A stretch of DNA of 64,000 nucleotides from an uncultured Spartobacteria bacterium (lineage in GTDB: Bacteria > Verrucomicrobiota > Verrucomicrobiia > Chthoniobacterales > Chthoniobacteraceae), in assembly GCA_903882875.1 (NCBI GenBank), contig CAIRYQ010000115.1, positions 1-64,000 on the forward strand, written 5' to 3'. The notes below the pieces were generated by a model that was not told the origin of the DNA, made no database searches, and saw only the letters and a list, made by a program, of their open reading frames with translations. Both the position numbers and the translations under genes were made by a program. Positions within the stretch are counted from its first letter, which is position 1. The number at the start of each line of letters is the position of its first letter. Shown one piece after another: positions 1-8,515 of this stretch.

Positions 1-26
1 CCGCACTCCCCGTTCCGCACTTCCAG

Positions 27-752
27 CTACAGCACGCGGATCTGCGCGGGGTCGCTCCAGAGGCCCATCACGCCCTTGAGGCCGACGGTGCGCACGCGCA
101 CCCACACGACGGTGCCGGGCGTGAGGCCCGTCAGCTCCGCGCGTCCGCCCTGGAACATCCCCTTGGTCGTCCAGTTCGCCTCCACGTTCGGGTCGCCGGT
201 GCAGGTCTGCACCTCGTTCGTGCTGCCTTGCCGGTCCGGCTTGTGGCGGGCGACGATGCCGCCGCTCTGGTCGCCGTGCGCCAGGCGGAGGTTCTGCGGC
301 GCGGCGGGCGCCGAAAAATCCGGCGGGTGCGCGGTGTCGTAGCTGGGGAACCCGCTCTGCTCCACGATCCCAGGGTCGCCCTTGGCGATGCTGTTGACGT
401 AGTTGCCGAGCACGCCGAGGGTTTCCTCCAGCGTGGCGCGCGCCGCGTTGAAGGCCACGATGTCCGCCTTTGCGTTGCTCGCGCGGGCGATGAGCTTTGC
501 GTCGTAGTCTGTGGCCTGTGTCAGCAGCGTCGCCATCGGCACGGCGGGCGTCGCGAAGGTCGCGACGCTGGCGAGCATCTTGTCGTGGATGGTGTGGGCG
601 GTGGGGCCGAGTTCGGCGGCGGTGTAGTCGCTGAAATCAATGATGGCTTTGGTGGTGTTCATGGCTTTGCGTTTTGGTTTCGCCAGACTGTCCCATGTGA
701 TGCCGGTGTCGTATGCGATCCCCGGCTGGTCCCATGTGTTCGGATCTGGCAT
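27..752 (-). CDS. Hypothetical protein with C-terminal fibronectin type III-like domain
   Basis: The 241-residue protein ends in an Fn3-like beta-sandwich from about residue 149. The strand pattern with LTGLTPGTVVWVRVR and a final WSDPAQIRVL is typical of Fn3. The middle (about 31-130) is alanine-rich and probably helical. No signal peptide is visible. An internal ATG at 660-662 (MNTTKAI) could be the real start; the 30 residues before it are rich in W, D and P and look like a separate short segment. Similar proteins with a helical N-terminus and Fn3 tail occur in Verrucomicrobia, but I know of no assigned function. The role could be surface adhesion or scaffolding; I cannot tell which. Confidence 0.7.
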   Translation of the reverse strand: MPDPNTWDQPGIAYDTGITWDSLAKPKRKAMNTTKAIIDFSDYTAAELGPTAHTIHDKMLASVATFATPAVPMATLLTQATDYDAKLIARASNAKADIVAFNAARATLEETLGVLGNYVNSIAKGDPGIVEQSGFPSYDTAHPPDFSAPAAPQNLRLAHGDQSGGIVARHKPDRQGSTNEVQTCTGDPNVEANWTTKGMFQGGRAELTGLTPGTVVWVRVRTVGLKGVMGLWSDPAQIRVL

Positions 753-820
753 GGTTGGGTTGTGGGATTAGTTGGCTTTCGAAGGAAGTGGGCCCGTGCG
801 GTTGGTTGGCAAAGCGCCTT

Positions 821-1032
821 TGAAAATAGCCCGGCGATTTATCGCTGGGTACGCGGTGCGGTGTGGACAAAGTCCCGCATGGGACGGCAGGACCGAGCGG
901 AGCGGGACGCCTGCCGGAAGGCATCCCCAGGGACGCACGCGGCGTTGCGCGGCAACCGGTTCTTCCGTCCCTGGCGGGACTTTGTTGCCTTCCTTCGGCG
1001 ATCCCCAGCGATGAATCGCTGGGCTATTTTCA
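821..1032. repeat. Large imperfect palindrome (REP/MITE-like element)
   Basis: The outer arms 821-850 and 1001-1032 are near-perfect inverted copies built on AAAATAGCCC-GCGATT-ATCGCTGGG. An inner pair (867-887 and 965-985) carries ACAAAGTCCCGC and its complement. Each outer arm also contains its own small palindrome around CAGCGAT-ATCGCTG. The whole 212 bp could fold into one long cruciform. No transposase is encoded, so it is either non-autonomous or a REP/BIME type repeat. Confidence 0.75.
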
Positions 1033-1090
1033 CCATGATTTCCCGCTGCGTTGTCATCGAACCGGACAGGCAGGGCAAACGGCTCTGGGG

Positions 1091-1237
1091 GATTGCCAAG
1101 AAGCCTGAGCCGATTGCCAAAAGGCCTGAGCCGATTGCCGAAAGGCCTGAGCCGATTGCCGAAAGACCTGAGCCGATTGCCAAAAGGCATGAGCCGATTG
1201 CCAAAAGCCCCGGCCCGATTGCCGCAAGTCTTGGGCA
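1091..1237. repeat. Tandem array of seven 21-bp units
   Basis: Seven consecutive units follow the pattern GATTGCC-AAAGGCCTGAGCC. The outer units are more diverged than the central ones. The period of 21 is a multiple of three, so every frame on both strands stays open and gives heptad peptides such as RPEPIAK (plus strand) or FGNRLRP (minus strand). No spacers separate the units, so it is not a CRISPR array. Whether any frame is translated is unknown. Confidence 0.85.
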
Positions 1238-1447
1238 AATGTGCCGGAAACACGCCCATTCCGGCCATTTCCCCGAGCCGATGCCGCAATCCCGCCCCGC
1301 TGCGCACTTCACCCTTCGCCCTGCGCGCCGCCCGGCGTGCCCGGCGCGGGCTCGCCTCGTGCGACGCCACGGCGGGGCTCGGCGGGAGCGGATTCCGGTG
1401 CTGGGGGTTCGTGCGTTGCATGGGTGCATTTCAGCATCCCTGCGGCG

Positions 1448-2161
1448 TCATGTCTCCGGCGGTTTACCGCCCGACGGTAAACCGGCGGGGCCCGTTTCCT
1501 CTTTTGCCCGGAAACTGCTCAGCAGGGCGTCCAGCGGCGCGCCGTCCTTGAGGCGGCGGAGGGCGTGGCTGAGAATGCGGATGAGCATGTGGCGGAATGT
1601 GCCCGGCGCGATGGGCTCCATGAAGGGCATCGCCGTCTCATTCCGCGCAATCGCCTCACCGAGGAGCATGATCCACCCGAGGGACACATGGATCGCCTGC
1701 GCGCCCTTTTTCTGCGTCTCCAGCCCCGTGCCCGCCGCGGCCCTTTCCATGCCGCCCAGCGTGCTGCGCGGAAAGGAGACCCCGGTGATGTCCTCCTGCG
1801 AATAGCCGAATCCCACGCGCAACTGCCGGAAGAGCCCGCCAAACCACCCGCACAGCCGGTCGCGCTCCGTCTTCGGGTCCACCGGCGGCGGCGCGGGAAC
1901 GGGCGGCACTTTTGCGGGGACAGGCTTCGCCTTTGCCGAAAGCGGCATCGGCTTTGCCGCGACGGGCTTTGCTTTGACAGGGGAACGCTTCGCCTTGACC
2001 GGGGACGGCTTCGCTTTTGCCTGCGAATGCTTCGCCTTAGCCTGGGAAGGCTTCGCTTTGGCTTGGGAAGGCTTCGCTTCAGCGTGGGAAGGCTTCGCCT
2101 TGGGCGCGACCTTCGCCACGGCCTTCGCAACCTTCGCGGCCTTGCTCGCCTTCCGCTTCAC
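1448..2161 (-). CDS. Lysine-rich H1-like tail fused to a degenerate Xre-type HTH domain
   Basis: The N-terminal ~110 of 237 residues are almost only K, A, P, S and V in a seven-residue rhythm (KAKPSQA, KAKPSPV), like histone H1-type tails and bacterial AlgP-like proteins. After a proline linker the sequence changes at about residue 115. The stretch YSQEDITGVSFPRSTLGGME resembles the turn and recognition helix of an Xre/Cro HTH and is followed by an amphipathic helix. DNA binding or nucleoid association is my inference. The C-terminal 25 residues are Gly/Pro-rich. The gene stands alone, divergent from the Roco gene across a 430-bp gap. Repeated codons in the tail produce 21-bp DNA repeats that may expand or contract. 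Confidence 0.72.
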   Translation of the reverse strand: MKRKASKAAKVAKAVAKVAPKAKPSHAEAKPSQAKAKPSQAKAKHSQAKAKPSPVKAKRSPVKAKPVAAKPMPLSAKAKPVPAKVPPVPAPPPVDPKTERDRLCGWFGGLFRQLRVGFGYSQEDITGVSFPRSTLGGMERAAAGTGLETQKKGAQAIHVSLGWIMLLGEAIARNETAMPFMEPIAPGTFRHMLIRILSHALRRLKDGAPLDALLSSFRAKEETGPAGLPSGGKPPET

Positions 2162-2272
2162 CCACCATCCGCCTCCCTTCCTCCGTTCGCTAGTGCCCGC
2201 GCCGCTCCCGAGCCCGGAGGCCCGGTGACGACGGCTGCGGAACCCTGCGGCAATCCCCCGCGCGCCAGCGAA

Positions 2273-2305
2273 GCACGGCTGTGCGGCGGCGACGCACAGC
2301 CGTGC
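2273..2305. repeat. Perfect 13-bp inverted repeat with 7-nt loop
   Basis: The arms GCACGGCTGTGCG (2273-2285) and CGCACAGCCGTGC (2293-2305) are exact complements around a 7-base loop. No T-run follows on either strand, so a Rho-independent terminator is unlikely. It is more likely a REP-like palindrome or a protein-binding site between the divergent genes. Confidence 0.7.
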
Positions 2306-2412
2306 GCGGGGTGAAGTTCGTTGGGAGCTGCTTCATGGGAGGGAACCTTTCCTGCAGAGATGTTGCCCGTGTCATTTCGGTGCGCAAGCGGAAAAATGGC
2401 GGAGCGCGCCGC

Positions 2413-2504
2413 CTCCGTAGCCGCGCTTGTGAAAGCGCGGGCACTCCTTTGCAGGCGAACTCGGAAGGATCAGCCCACGCTCTCACGAGGCGCGGCTACG
2501 GAGC
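2413..2504. repeat. Imperfect inverted repeat, arms about 26 bp
   Basis: The left arm near 2413-2437 (CTCCGTAGCCGCGC, then TGTGAAAGCG) pairs with the right arm 2478-2503, whose complement reads CTCCGTAGCCGCGCCTCGTG. The loop is about 40 bases. This resembles the dispersed palindromes often found between verrucomicrobial genes; that comparison is from memory. It sits about 90 bp before the Roco start codon. Confidence 0.65.
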
Positions 2505-2594
2505 AGGCCCCGCCGAAACACCCGCGGAGCGACGCGTCCCACCCTGCGGGCTTGACACGCCCCGCTCCCTCCGCCAGCAACGCCCCACCCGCCC

Positions 2595-5294
2595 ATGCCA
2601 CCTCCGAAGATGAATGCGAAGGAACAGGAAGCCTATGACGAGGCGCTGCGGCGCATCGAGGAATGTCGGCTGAAGGGGAAGGAGGGGACCGATCTCAATT
2701 TGATTGGGTTGGGTCTCACGATGCTGCCGCCGCAGATCAGCCAGCTCATGTGGCTGTTGAGGCTTCACCTCAACGAAAACCAGCTCACGACGCTTCCGCC
2801 GGAGATCGCCAAGCTCACAGCGCTTCAGGCGCTTTTCCTCCAGCGAAACCAGCTCACGACCCTGCCGCCGGAGATTTGCCAACTAACGGCGCTCACTGTG
2901 CTTTCCCTCCAAGGCAACAAGCTCACAACGCTTCCGCCGGAGATCGCCCAGCTCACGGAGCTGAGGGACCTTTCCCTCAACTCCAACCAACTCACGGCGC
3001 TGCCGCCTGAGTTCGTCAAGCTTTCGTTGCTATGGGGGCTTCACCTCGACAACAACCCGCTCACGACGCTGCCTCCGGAGATCGTCCAGCTTTCGGCGCT
3101 GATGGAGCTTGACCTCAGCGGCAACCAGCTCACGACGCTGCCTCCGGAGATCGGGCGGCTCGTGAACTTGGAACGTCTCAACCTTGAGGACAATGCCCTG
3201 CGCGAACTGCCGGAAAGCCTGAAGGGACTTTCAAAGCTGAGAGCGCTTTTCCTGCATGGAAATGACGCGCTCGGCCTGCCAGCCGAGGTGCTGGGGCAGA
3301 TATGGTTCGGTTCTGGCCCAGAGAAACCCCCGGCGAAGCCGCAGGAGATTCTCCGCTACTACTTCGCCCAACGGGAAGGAAAGCGGCGACCGCTGAATGA
3401 GGTGAAGGTGCTGGTGGTGGGCGAGAGCGAGGTGGGGAAGACATCGCTCATCCGGCAACTGCGGGGCGAGGCCCACGATCCCAAGCAGGATAAGACGCAC
3501 GGGATCGAGCGGCACCGGGTTCCGATGAAGTGCGGGAGGCTCGGGGACGTCCGGCTGAACGTGTGGGACTTCGGCGGGCAGGACATCATGCACGCGACGC
3601 ACCAGTTTTTCCTCACGCGACGGAGCGTGTACCTGCTGGTGCTGGACAGCCGGCAGAACGAGCGCCAGAGCCGGATTGACTACTGGCTGCGGCTCATTGC
3701 GTCCTTCGGCGGGGACTCGCCGGTGATCGTGGTATGCAACAAGGCGGACCAGCAGGTGATGCAACTGAACTGGACGGGCCTCCAGCGGGAATACCCGCAG
3801 ATTGCGGGATTCGCGAAGGAGGTGTGCTGCTACCACTATGGAGAAGTGGATCGGCGCAGGGGGCTGGACGAACTGAAGGAGCAGATCGCCGAGGCGGTGG
3901 CGAATGATGTGAAGGAGGTGGATAAGCCGATCCTGGAGAGCTGGCTGGATTTGAAGGACGAGCTGGAGACGGACGGACGGCCCTTCATCTCGCTGCAGCA
4001 GTATCACCGGCTCGCGAAGACGCGGGGCATCAAGACCAAGGAGGATCGTGAGATATTACTAACGCTGATGCACGGGCTGGGCAGCGTGTTGCATTTCAGC
4101 GAGCACGCGATCTTCGAGAAGGAACGGGATGCCAATGCGGCACCTGCGGATGTGGAGGAGTTGAACGTGCTCGATCCCGGCTGGGTGACGGAGGCGATCT
4201 ACAAGCTGCTGAATGACGCAACGCTGATCCGCGCAGGAGGCGTGATGACGCGCGGGGACATGCGCCGTTCGCTGGCGGAACTGCCGGGCGGCAGCGAACG
4301 GTACCCGAAGGACAAGGAGGATTTCATCATCGCGATGATGCGGCGCTTTGAGATCTGCTTTCCTTTCGACGGGGAGGCGGACCGGTGGTTCCTGCCGGAT
4401 CTGCTGCACAAGGATGAAGTGGACACCGGGGACTGGAAGGAGGCGCTGGGCTTCCGTTACAAGTACACGGTGCTGCCCACGAGTGTGATGGGGCGATTGA
4501 TGGTGCGGCTTCACTGGGTCATCGCGAATCGCTGCCTGTGGAGGACCGGGGCGAAGTTCAAACGGGGTGCGTGCGAAGCGCTGGTGCGCAGCGAGCCGGA
4601 AGATGCACGGGTGGACATCCGCATCCGCGGTGGCGACGGGCGTGCGAGGAGGGAATTCCTGGCGGTCATCCGGGAGGCGCTGGCGGCCATCCATGCGTCA
4701 TTCAGCGGGAATCTCGCGGTGGAGGAGAAGGTGCCAGTACCGGGACAGGAGGAAGCCTTCCTCGACTACGAGACGCTTCTGCTGCTTGAAGGCAACGGGA
4801 CGGCGACGACTGCGGTGAAGGTGAACGGACAGCTCGTAACGGTGAACGTAATGGAGGCGCTGGATGGGGTGACGGAGGAGAACGCCCGCCTCCCGGAAAG
4901 GCTCCGGCTCGAGCGGAAGGGCTTTTTGGAACGTGTGGATCGGAAATTGCGGACGACGGCGGAGGAGCTACAACACGACATTGATCGACAAAACCATTGG
5001 CTAAGAATGGCGGGCTTGATCATCTGCGCAGTCATTGCGCTGACTTGCCTGGTGGGCGGCGTTTTCATTTCCATTTGGAAAGCCAGCGCGAATAACGAAA
5101 GTGGGGATAAGCAAAGCAGCCTAAAGATTGGAAGCTGGACGCTCAAAACATCGCAAGATGGGCTAATGCTTGCGGCCATTGGAATCTTGCCGGCGTTCTT
5201 TGTCGTGAATTCCGTGCTCGGAAACCAACGGAATCAGACGCGTTCACAGAGTCTGCAACGGCAAAAGAACGCGCGGGCGAAGGGCAAGGGATAG
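2595..5294 (+). CDS. Roco-family protein: LRR-Roc GTPase-COR with C-terminal membrane anchor
   Basis: The 899-residue protein starts with eight to nine leucine-rich repeats of 23 residues (about residues 35-245, consensus LTTLPPEI). A Ras-like Roc GTPase follows, with P-loop GESEVGKT at 276-283, DFGGQ at 325-329 and NKAD at 382-385. The COR dimerisation region fills about 430-700. Two hydrophobic segments near 805-830 and 856-876 suggest anchoring in the inner membrane; most bacterial Roco proteins known to me are soluble. Roco proteins are dimeric GTPases, and bacterial roles are largely unknown. A second in-frame ATG at residue 6 could be the true start. The gene is not in an operon. Confidence 0.93.
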   Translation: MPPPKMNAKEQEAYDEALRRIEECRLKGKEGTDLNLIGLGLTMLPPQISQLMWLLRLHLNENQLTTLPPEIAKLTALQALFLQRNQLTTLPPEICQLTALTVLSLQGNKLTTLPPEIAQLTELRDLSLNSNQLTALPPEFVKLSLLWGLHLDNNPLTTLPPEIVQLSALMELDLSGNQLTTLPPEIGRLVNLERLNLEDNALRELPESLKGLSKLRALFLHGNDALGLPAEVLGQIWFGSGPEKPPAKPQEILRYYFAQREGKRRPLNEVKVLVVGESEVGKTSLIRQLRGEAHDPKQDKTHGIERHRVPMKCGRLGDVRLNVWDFGGQDIMHATHQFFLTRRSVYLLVLDSRQNERQSRIDYWLRLIASFGGDSPVIVVCNKADQQVMQLNWTGLQREYPQIAGFAKEVCCYHYGEVDRRRGLDELKEQIAEAVANDVKEVDKPILESWLDLKDELETDGRPFISLQQYHRLAKTRGIKTKEDREILLTLMHGLGSVLHFSEHAIFEKERDANAAPADVEELNVLDPGWVTEAIYKLLNDATLIRAGGVMTRGDMRRSLAELPGGSERYPKDKEDFIIAMMRRFEICFPFDGEADRWFLPDLLHKDEVDTGDWKEALGFRYKYTVLPTSVMGRLMVRLHWVIANRCLWRTGAKFKRGACEALVRSEPEDARVDIRIRGGDGRARREFLAVIREALAAIHASFSGNLAVEEKVPVPGQEEAFLDYETLLLLEGNGTATTAVKVNGQLVTVNVMEALDGVTEENARLPERLRLERKGFLERVDRKLRTTAEELQHDIDRQNHWLRMAGLIICAVIALTCLVGGVFISIWKASANNESGDKQSSLKIGSWTLKTSQDGLMLAAIGILPAFFVVNSVLGNQRNQTRSQSLQRQKNARAKGKG

Positions 5295-5666
5295 ACGTAA
5301 TGCTGCGGCTGCGTGCGGAAACCGCGCGGCCGATGGGCACGGAGCACGCGAAGGCGATTCACGGGGATTCCCTTTCACCCGATGTCTGTTCTCCATGTCC
5401 TTCGTGTTCCTCGTGTCCTTCGTATGCTTCGTATGCTTCGCAGTTCAAATGGCCCCGTGACCTCCTTTCGGCCCTCGTCGCCGAACTCATCGCCTGTGGA
5501 TAGTGTCCTGTTTTGAATGAGGAAGCCATGAAGCCGTGAAAAGCAGACTTCTCCCTCCTGCCCTTCCATCATTTCTTCCTTTTCTTTCCCGGTTTCCAAA
5601 TTGTGACACAGCCCGCCTGTGGTAGCGCTGGCGCGCGAACCGGATCCGGGGCAGGGTGGCGGGAAC
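5295..5666. other. 372-bp gap with short degenerate 9-bp repeats
   Basis: Around 5400-5441 there are about five imperfect 9-bp units of the type CTTCGTGTT/CTTCGTATG, a simple-sequence tract. The rest shows no convincing gene. The promoter for the downstream reductase should lie in the AT-richer part near 5560-5610, but I cannot define its boxes. Confidence 0.5.
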
Positions 5667-6779
5667 ATGAACCACACTGCATCCGCGAACACTTCACCCC
5701 ACCTGCTCTCCGCCTTTGACCTGCGCGGGCTGCCGCTGCGCAACCGCGTGGTGATGGCCCCACTGACCCGCGGCCGCGCCGGGCGTGAACGGGTGCCGAA
5801 CGACCTGATGGCGGAGTATTACACGCAGCGCGCCTCGGCAGGGCTCATCATCGCGGAGGCGACGACGATTTCCGAGCAGGGGTTTGGCTGGGTGGATTCG
5901 CCGGGCATCTACAACGACGCGCAGGTGGCGGGCTGGAAGAAGATCACGTCGGCGCTTCATGCGCGCGGGACGCCCTTCTTTCTCCAGCTCTGGCACTGCG
6001 GGCGGGCGTCGCACAGCAGCTTCCACGGCGGGAAGCCGGCGGTGTCGGCGTCGGCCATCAAGATCAATGGCGACACCATCCACACGCCCGTGGGCAAGCA
6101 GCCCTATGAGGTGCCGCGCGCGCTGGAGACGGCGGAGGTTTGGCTGGTGGTGGAGGATTACCGGCGCGCGGCGGAGCGGGCGAAGGCGGCGGGATTCGAT
6201 GGCGTGGAAATTCACGCGGCCAACGGCTACCTCATCAACCAGTTCCTCGACTCGAAGACCAATCACCGGACGGACCAATACGGAGGGAGCGTGGAGAACC
6301 GGTACCGTTTCCTGAAGGAGATCGTGGAGGCGATTCTGACCGTGTGGCCGGCGAACCGCGTGGCCGTGCGGCTGTCGCCGAATGGGAATTTCAACGACAT
6401 GGGCTCCCCCGATTTCCGCGAGACGTTCACGCATGTCGCCACGCAGCTGAACGCCTACGGCCTGGCCTACCTGCATGTGGTGGACGGGCTGGCGTTTGGA
6501 TTCCATGAGCAGGGCAAGCCGGTGACACTGCCGGAATTTCGCGCGGTGTTCTCCGGGCCGCTCATGGGCAACTGCGGCTACACGCAGGAGACGGCGGAGG
6601 CGGCGATCGCGTCCGGCCAGGCGGATCTGATTGCGTTCGGACGGCCCTACCTGAGCAATCCCGATCTCGTGGAGCGGTTCACGCACGGCTGGGCATTGAA
6701 TCCGCCCGCAGACTTGAAGGCGTGGTCAGCCCCGACGGCGGAGGGCTACACCGACTTCCCGTTCCACCCAGCGGCCTGA
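5667..6779 (+). CDS. Old Yellow Enzyme family alkene reductase (NemA-like)
   Basis: This is an FMN-dependent NAD(P)H ene-reductase of 370 residues, the usual family length. The N-terminal RNRVVMAPLTRGRA is the FMN-binding start of the TIM barrel. HAANGYLINQF carries the H-x-x-N pair that binds the substrate carbonyl, and DQYGGSVENRYRF is the family signature after it. The C-terminal GRPYLSNPDL binds the FMN phosphate. I chose the ATG at 5667; an upstream in-frame ATG at 5619 would add 16 residues unlike the family. Such enzymes reduce activated alkenes, maleimides and nitro-esters, often in electrophile detoxification. The gene converges with the permease. Confidence 0.92.
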   Translation: MNHTASANTSPHLLSAFDLRGLPLRNRVVMAPLTRGRAGRERVPNDLMAEYYTQRASAGLIIAEATTISEQGFGWVDSPGIYNDAQVAGWKKITSALHARGTPFFLQLWHCGRASHSSFHGGKPAVSASAIKINGDTIHTPVGKQPYEVPRALETAEVWLVVEDYRRAAERAKAAGFDGVEIHAANGYLINQFLDSKTNHRTDQYGGSVENRYRFLKEIVEAILTVWPANRVAVRLSPNGNFNDMGSPDFRETFTHVATQLNAYGLAYLHVVDGLAFGFHEQGKPVTLPEFRAVFSGPLMGNCGYTQETAEAAIASGQADLIAFGRPYLSNPDLVERFTHGWALNPPADLKAWSAPTAEGYTDFPFHPAA

Positions 6780-6832
6780 GCCGCTACCCCGGGGCGTTCC
6801 GCGCACGGGTGCGGGGTTTCCCAGGGCCGGGA

Positions 6833-8143
6833 TCAGAAGTTTTCTTTTTTCTTCTGCGGAGGAGAGAGGAAGAAGATCACGAGGCCCGAGAGGATCGTGC
6901 CGAGGCCTGCGAGGGATTCGCGCGGATGCGTGGCGAAGCCGTGCCAGAGCATCCAGCCGTTCACGATGAGGAAAATCGCAGGCGTGACCGGATAGCCCCA
7001 TGCGCGGACGGGGCGGGGGAGATTCGGCTCGCGCACGCGGAGGACGAATACGCCGAGCACGACCAGCCCGGAGCAGAGGGTGATGGTGAACTGGACGTAG
7101 ATGACGACACTCTGAAATGTCCCCGTGTAGAGCATGAATGCGGCAATCGCCGTCTGCACGAGCGTGGCGAAAATCGGGATGCCGGCGGTGTTGACGATGG
7201 ATAGGGGCCGGAGGATGCGGTTGTCCTCGCCCATCGTTGCGGTGACGCGCGGGCCGATCCACTGCATCGAGCCGATGTGGGAGAGGAGGCCCGCGGCGAT
7301 GAGCAGCGCCATCCACTTTCCGCCGGCGACGCCAAAGACGTGCGTGCCCGCGATGAGGCCGACCTCGGGCTTGCCGGCGAGTTCCGCGGCCGGTGCGGCG
7401 TGGAGAAAAATCGCGTTCAGCGCGAGGTAGAGCACGGTGACGATGATAGTGCCGATCGCCATCGAGAGCGGGACGTTGCGCGAGGGGTTGCGCACTTCGC
7501 CGGTCACGTAGGTTGAGGCATTCCAGCCCGCATAGGCGAACATGACCCAGAACAGATCCGAGGCGAATGTCTTGCTGAACACCTGGGTGGCATCGCCCGC
7601 CTGCGGCGCGAGCGAGCTGCCGTGGCCGGGCGCGAAAAAGCCGAAGCCAAGGAAGACGAGGATGGCGAGGAAGGAGAGCGATGTGGAGATGTTCTGGAAC
7701 CACTCGCGCAGCCGCGCGCTGACGAGCATCGCCACCGTGACGAATCCGAGCGCGGCGAAGGCGAGGAGTTTCGCGTCGAGGGCCGGGTTGACTCCGTTGA
7801 TGTAGTTTCCAAACGCGATCGCACCGGCAGCGACGGGCGCGGCAAAGCCTGCGGTGATCGAAACCCATCCGGCGAGGAAGCCGACGGACGGGTGGAAGAT
7901 GCGCGAGAGGAAATGGTATTCGCCGCCGGAGCGCGGAAGCGCCGAGGCCAGCTCCGCATACGCGACGCCGCCGCAGAACGCACACACGCCGCCGACGAGC
8001 CACAGGATGAGGATGACAAAGGGCGTCAGCCCGTCCCCGACCTGGAAGCCGAGGCTCGTGAAGACGCCGGTGCCGACCATATTGGCGACGACGAGGCAGG
8101 TCGCCGTGTAGAGCGACATGGTGCGGATTTTTCCTTGGGACAT
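6833..8143 (-). CDS. APC-superfamily amino-acid permease
   Basis: The 436-residue protein has about 12 hydrophobic segments throughout. TM1 contains NMVGTGVFTS, the unwound glycine motif of the APC fold that binds the amino-acid backbone. PRSGGEYHFLSR after TM2-3 is also typical of the family. It probably imports or exchanges an amino acid across the inner membrane; the substrate cannot be read from the sequence. It converges with the ene-reductase gene and has no partner genes. A 185-bp palindromic element lies 5' of it. Confidence 0.9.
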   Translation of the reverse strand: MSQGKIRTMSLYTATCLVVANMVGTGVFTSLGFQVGDGLTPFVILILWLVGGVCAFCGGVAYAELASALPRSGGEYHFLSRIFHPSVGFLAGWVSITAGFAAPVAAGAIAFGNYINGVNPALDAKLLAFAALGFVTVAMLVSARLREWFQNISTSLSFLAILVFLGFGFFAPGHGSSLAPQAGDATQVFSKTFASDLFWVMFAYAGWNASTYVTGEVRNPSRNVPLSMAIGTIIVTVLYLALNAIFLHAAPAAELAGKPEVGLIAGTHVFGVAGGKWMALLIAAGLLSHIGSMQWIGPRVTATMGEDNRILRPLSIVNTAGIPIFATLVQTAIAAFMLYTGTFQSVVIYVQFTITLCSGLVVLGVFVLRVREPNLPRPVRAWGYPVTPAIFLIVNGWMLWHGFATHPRESLAGLGTILSGLVIFFLSPPQKKKENF

Positions 8144-8240
8144 GGGCGCGGAGACAAGCGGGCCGCCCGCCTGAAGGCGAGGAGGAATCGCTGGCAGGGC
8201 TTACGCATCAAAATGACGCTGGCGTGGGAGCGCGACGCTT

Positions 8241-8425
8241 GGGTGGAGCACGCGACTCGCGTGCTGTTTCCGGCGACCCGCCGGGAACACCGCGTGACGG
8301 GTGAGCAACCGCACAGGATCACCAAATCTGTGTGTCATCAAATCTGCACGCCGATTGCAAACACACATGCATCGGGTGTCTGCGGCGAGTCGCCGCAGAC
8401 CGCACGCGAGTCGCGTGCTCCACCC
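8241..8425 (+). repeat. 185-bp palindromic element, copy 1
   Basis: The element begins GGGTGGAGCACGCGACTCGC and ends with the matching inverted sequence. Inner arms carry GTTTCCGGCGACCCGCCGG on the left and GTCTGCGGCGAGTCGCCGCAG on the left side of the right arm. The centre reads CCAAATCTGTGTGTCATCAA. A second copy of identical length lies at 27801-27985 in reverse orientation. One frame is open through each copy in the same relative position. The structure fits a non-autonomous mobile palindrome. It fills much of the 372-bp gap 8144-8515, where I see no gene. Confidence 0.85.
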
Positions 8426-8515
8426 GAAAGCTGGTGCTCGCCGCTGCCACGATTTTGGTGATCGCGAAGGCGGATGACGGACAAACGGCAGGCTTGGTCT
8501 GTCCGGCGGACGCGA

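Larger units (their letters stand above)
753..1447. other. 695-bp gene-free stretch rich in repeats
   Basis: This gap lies between two genes on the minus strand. Reading frames are open on both strands because the sequence is GC-rich and repetitive, and none has a convincing start, domain or composition. It holds a large palindrome (821-1032) and a 21-bp tandem array (1091-1237), described separately. I see no further gene. Confidence 0.6.
2162..2594. other. 433-bp divergent intergenic region with two palindromes
   Basis: This region separates the minus-strand H1-like gene from the plus-strand Roco gene and must hold promoters for both. I could not pick out clear -35/-10 boxes. It contains a perfect hairpin at 2273-2305 and a longer inverted repeat at 2413-2504. 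No gene is convincing here. Confidence 0.5.

Noticed and set aside
1091-1237. Possible CRISPR array
   Set aside because: The 21-bp units are contiguous, without spacers, and no cas gene is present.
768-1429. Two minus-strand open frames of about 200 codons with heptad repeats
   Set aside because: They overlap in different frames over the same repeat DNA, and neither has a domain or a convincing start.
228-1805. A 525-codon open frame on the plus strand across the Fn3 gene and the repeat region
   Set aside because: It is antisense to two better-supported genes, runs through the palindrome and the tandem repeats, and has an Arg-rich composition typical of shadow frames in GC-rich DNA.
27-2161. 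Prophage edge, because of the Fn3 protein and repeats
   Set aside because: No integrase, capsid, terminase or att-like direct repeat is present.
5694-6686. 330-codon open frame antisense to the ene-reductase
   Set aside because: The opposite strand encodes a clear Old Yellow Enzyme with all motifs; the antisense product is only R/H/V-rich.
7622-8461. 279-codon plus-strand frame over the permease gene and the 185-bp repeat
   Set aside because: It is antisense to a clear permease and ends inside the repeat. Only the repeat-encoded part recurs elsewhere.
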